A stretch of DNA of 32,900 nt from Gyrodactylus bullatarudis. Lineage: Eukaryota; Platyhelminthes; Monogenea; Gyrodactylidea; Gyrodactylidae. Below are positions 31,325 to 32,900 of the stretch, one piece after another. The position numbers were made by a program, and so were the translations under genes. Every line of letters starts with the position of its first letter. The stretch's first letter is position 1. Under the pieces are notes generated by a model. That model worked only from the letters and a program-made list of their open reading frames with translations, was not told the origin of the DNA and ran no database searches. The stretch is taken from contig SSNU01000131.1 of assembly GCA_012064415.1 (NCBI GenBank), forward strand, positions 182,601 to 215,500. Direction: 5' to 3'.

Positions 31325-32900
31325 AAATGTCCCTTCATTAGAACTAATTTCATAATAAAATTCATTGAACTTGAGTCACCAATGGCGAAAAAATTTTTTC
31401 TTCAAGAATAAGAAATTTTGAAGCTAGAATAAACGTATTATTCAAAAATCCAACTTTATAATTTGATCAAAAAAAAGTTCTGTTTAAAAAAATTCTTCTA
31501 GTTTTATTGTTGTTTGTCTTTCTGCCGTGAAAAGTTTCGAATCCAGTGCTAAAGAGACAAGTAATTAGCTACAGAAAATCTATAGCTGTTCAATTCATAC
31601 CATTAATGTTTCAAAATTTTTCTTTGAGCTTTTTACTAGGATAGAAGGTTAAAAAAAGTTATAATTTATAATCTATGATTTAGAGAGATAATAAAGAATC
31701 CTCTTCGAATCTGATCAACACGTGACCAGTTGATCTAAAATGGAAGCCTTTTATAAAAGTACCCTATTCGATATATATATCATATATGAGGCATATGATA
31801 AACCTTGAAAAACATTAAACTTTTTTTTGTGTAATGTTGAAAATTAACTTGAATTGCATACGAATTAATCATAATTACCCTTTATATACTTCAATGCTAA
31901 GATTCTGAGTCAAACACATGGATGTGTGTGAAGGTATAAATTTGCCTTATAAACCTTCGAATACACCATATCATTCCACTATTTTTGAGAAGCTACATCT
32001 GATTTGTCATTCTACTATTCTTGTTTCTCTCTCGGTTATTGACTGTAAAACTTTGTAGGAATATATATAGATCAGGAGAGATATTTTGAGACATTTTTTA
32101 CTTTAAAAGCTGTTTGGCTCTGTTTGTATCCTACTCATTATTTAATTGAATCAATTTTTACAGGTACAGAGTTCAAAGCTTCTGCGCGGTAGAATTTGAA
32201 ATTATTTTCTAGATTTATCATCTTAGAGTTTACAGTAAAACTTTTAGTATTATTCAATTTGCCAGTGTCTTCTGATTACCAAAAACGGTGTTAATCTTTC
32301 TTTTTCGATAATTTTTTTCAAGAAAAGCGGTACTCTATACGACAGACCATAACGGTAAATACCCCAATAATAATAAAATAACCACTTCCACATGTGTTTA
32401 TTTTTCCATCCAAAAAACTAATTTGATTTAAGCGCACTTAATGCTCGCCAAGAATATATATAAAGCTAAAATATTGACTTAAACTGCGAAAAAAAGAAAA
32501 AACAACATTCAAAGTGAGTGAAACTTTTTTTAGACAAATTACTCTCCATAATGTGTCATCAGTGAAGGCTCAAATTTCATGCCCTAAAAACGTAAAAATA
32601 TAAGTTATATTATATAACTTTATACTCAGATTTTAGAATTTTAAGTCATAATTTATGTCTTAAATAATAGTAATAAGTAGGGTGACCAAAATGCCTTTTT
32701 TGAGAGTGAGTCTAAAATACTTTGAAAATATTAAAAATTCAGTCCTTTTTTTCTAAACCTATTAATAAGAGAAATATAGTGGTCGACATAAAAAAGTATA
32801 CACTTATAAAATATCTTCTAATTATTTAGAAAAAGGCATTATCAAGATGTAATATACATCATTCGATAGGGCAGAAAATTCTACACATGAATCTGTTTAC
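31325..32900. other. AT-rich noncoding DNA
   Basis: No gene supported. The only recognisable item is TAGTAATAAGTAGGGTGACC at 32668, which matches the left end of the candidate element at 27968; its right end would lie beyond the window. Confidence 0.4.

Noticed and set aside
31530..31560. TTCGAATCC resembling a tRNA T-loop
   Set aside because: Flanking bases cannot form the T stem and no acceptor or anticodon stem is present.

Overview
The window looks like animal nuclear DNA. It is about 70% A+T, very gene-poor, and carries a two-exon piece of a neuronal calcium sensor (NCS) gene, decayed metazoan-type retroelements (BEL/Pao-like and non-LTR), TTAA-flanked MITEs and long fold-back elements. 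An invertebrate (arthropod or similar) is my best guess; the sequence alone does not settle the taxon. No tRNA, rRNA, CRISPR array or bacterial-type operon was seen. All alignments and identity statements here were made by eye.

Minus strand, left two thirds. The best supported gene is an NCS/recoverin-family EF-hand protein. Its first coding exon (22150 down to 22040) carries an N-myristoylation start, and its second (10025 down to 9870) carries the degenerate first EF-hand and a canonical second EF-hand. Both exons have GTAAGT donors and phase-0 junctions. A 12-kb intron separates them. I could not find the exons for EF-hands 3 and 4 below 9870, so positions 1-9869 are probably a second very long intron and the gene runs off the left edge.

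Repeats fill those introns. One family of long fold-back elements (ends TAAA-G/C-CTA...TAG-CTTTA, preferred target TA) has four fairly complete copies (404-998, 5787-6519, 8635-9587, 19941-20693) and several fragments. A MITE family with TTAA target duplications and CCCTTTCGGTGCC-type ends has two copies, one nested inside a fold-back element. Two further TTAA MITEs lie at 23.9 and 26.1 kb. A separate palindrome abuts the 5787-6519 element. Remnants of BEL/Pao-like pol and of a non-LTR reverse transcriptase C-terminus lie at 2.0-2.7 kb and 7.6-7.9 kb.

Right third. Between 22.4 and 30 kb there is no convincing gene. It holds a four-copy repeat, two copies of which form a palindrome with 166-nt arms and one mismatch, plus more MITEs. 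At 30.2 kb a compact plus-strand gene with TATA box, small first exon, apparent 28-nt intron and AATAAA signal encodes a roughly 150-residue protein made almost entirely of Gly, Cys and His. I recognise no family for it. The last 2 kb hold a CCAAT-rich segment, a small inverted-repeat element and otherwise unremarkable AT-rich DNA.
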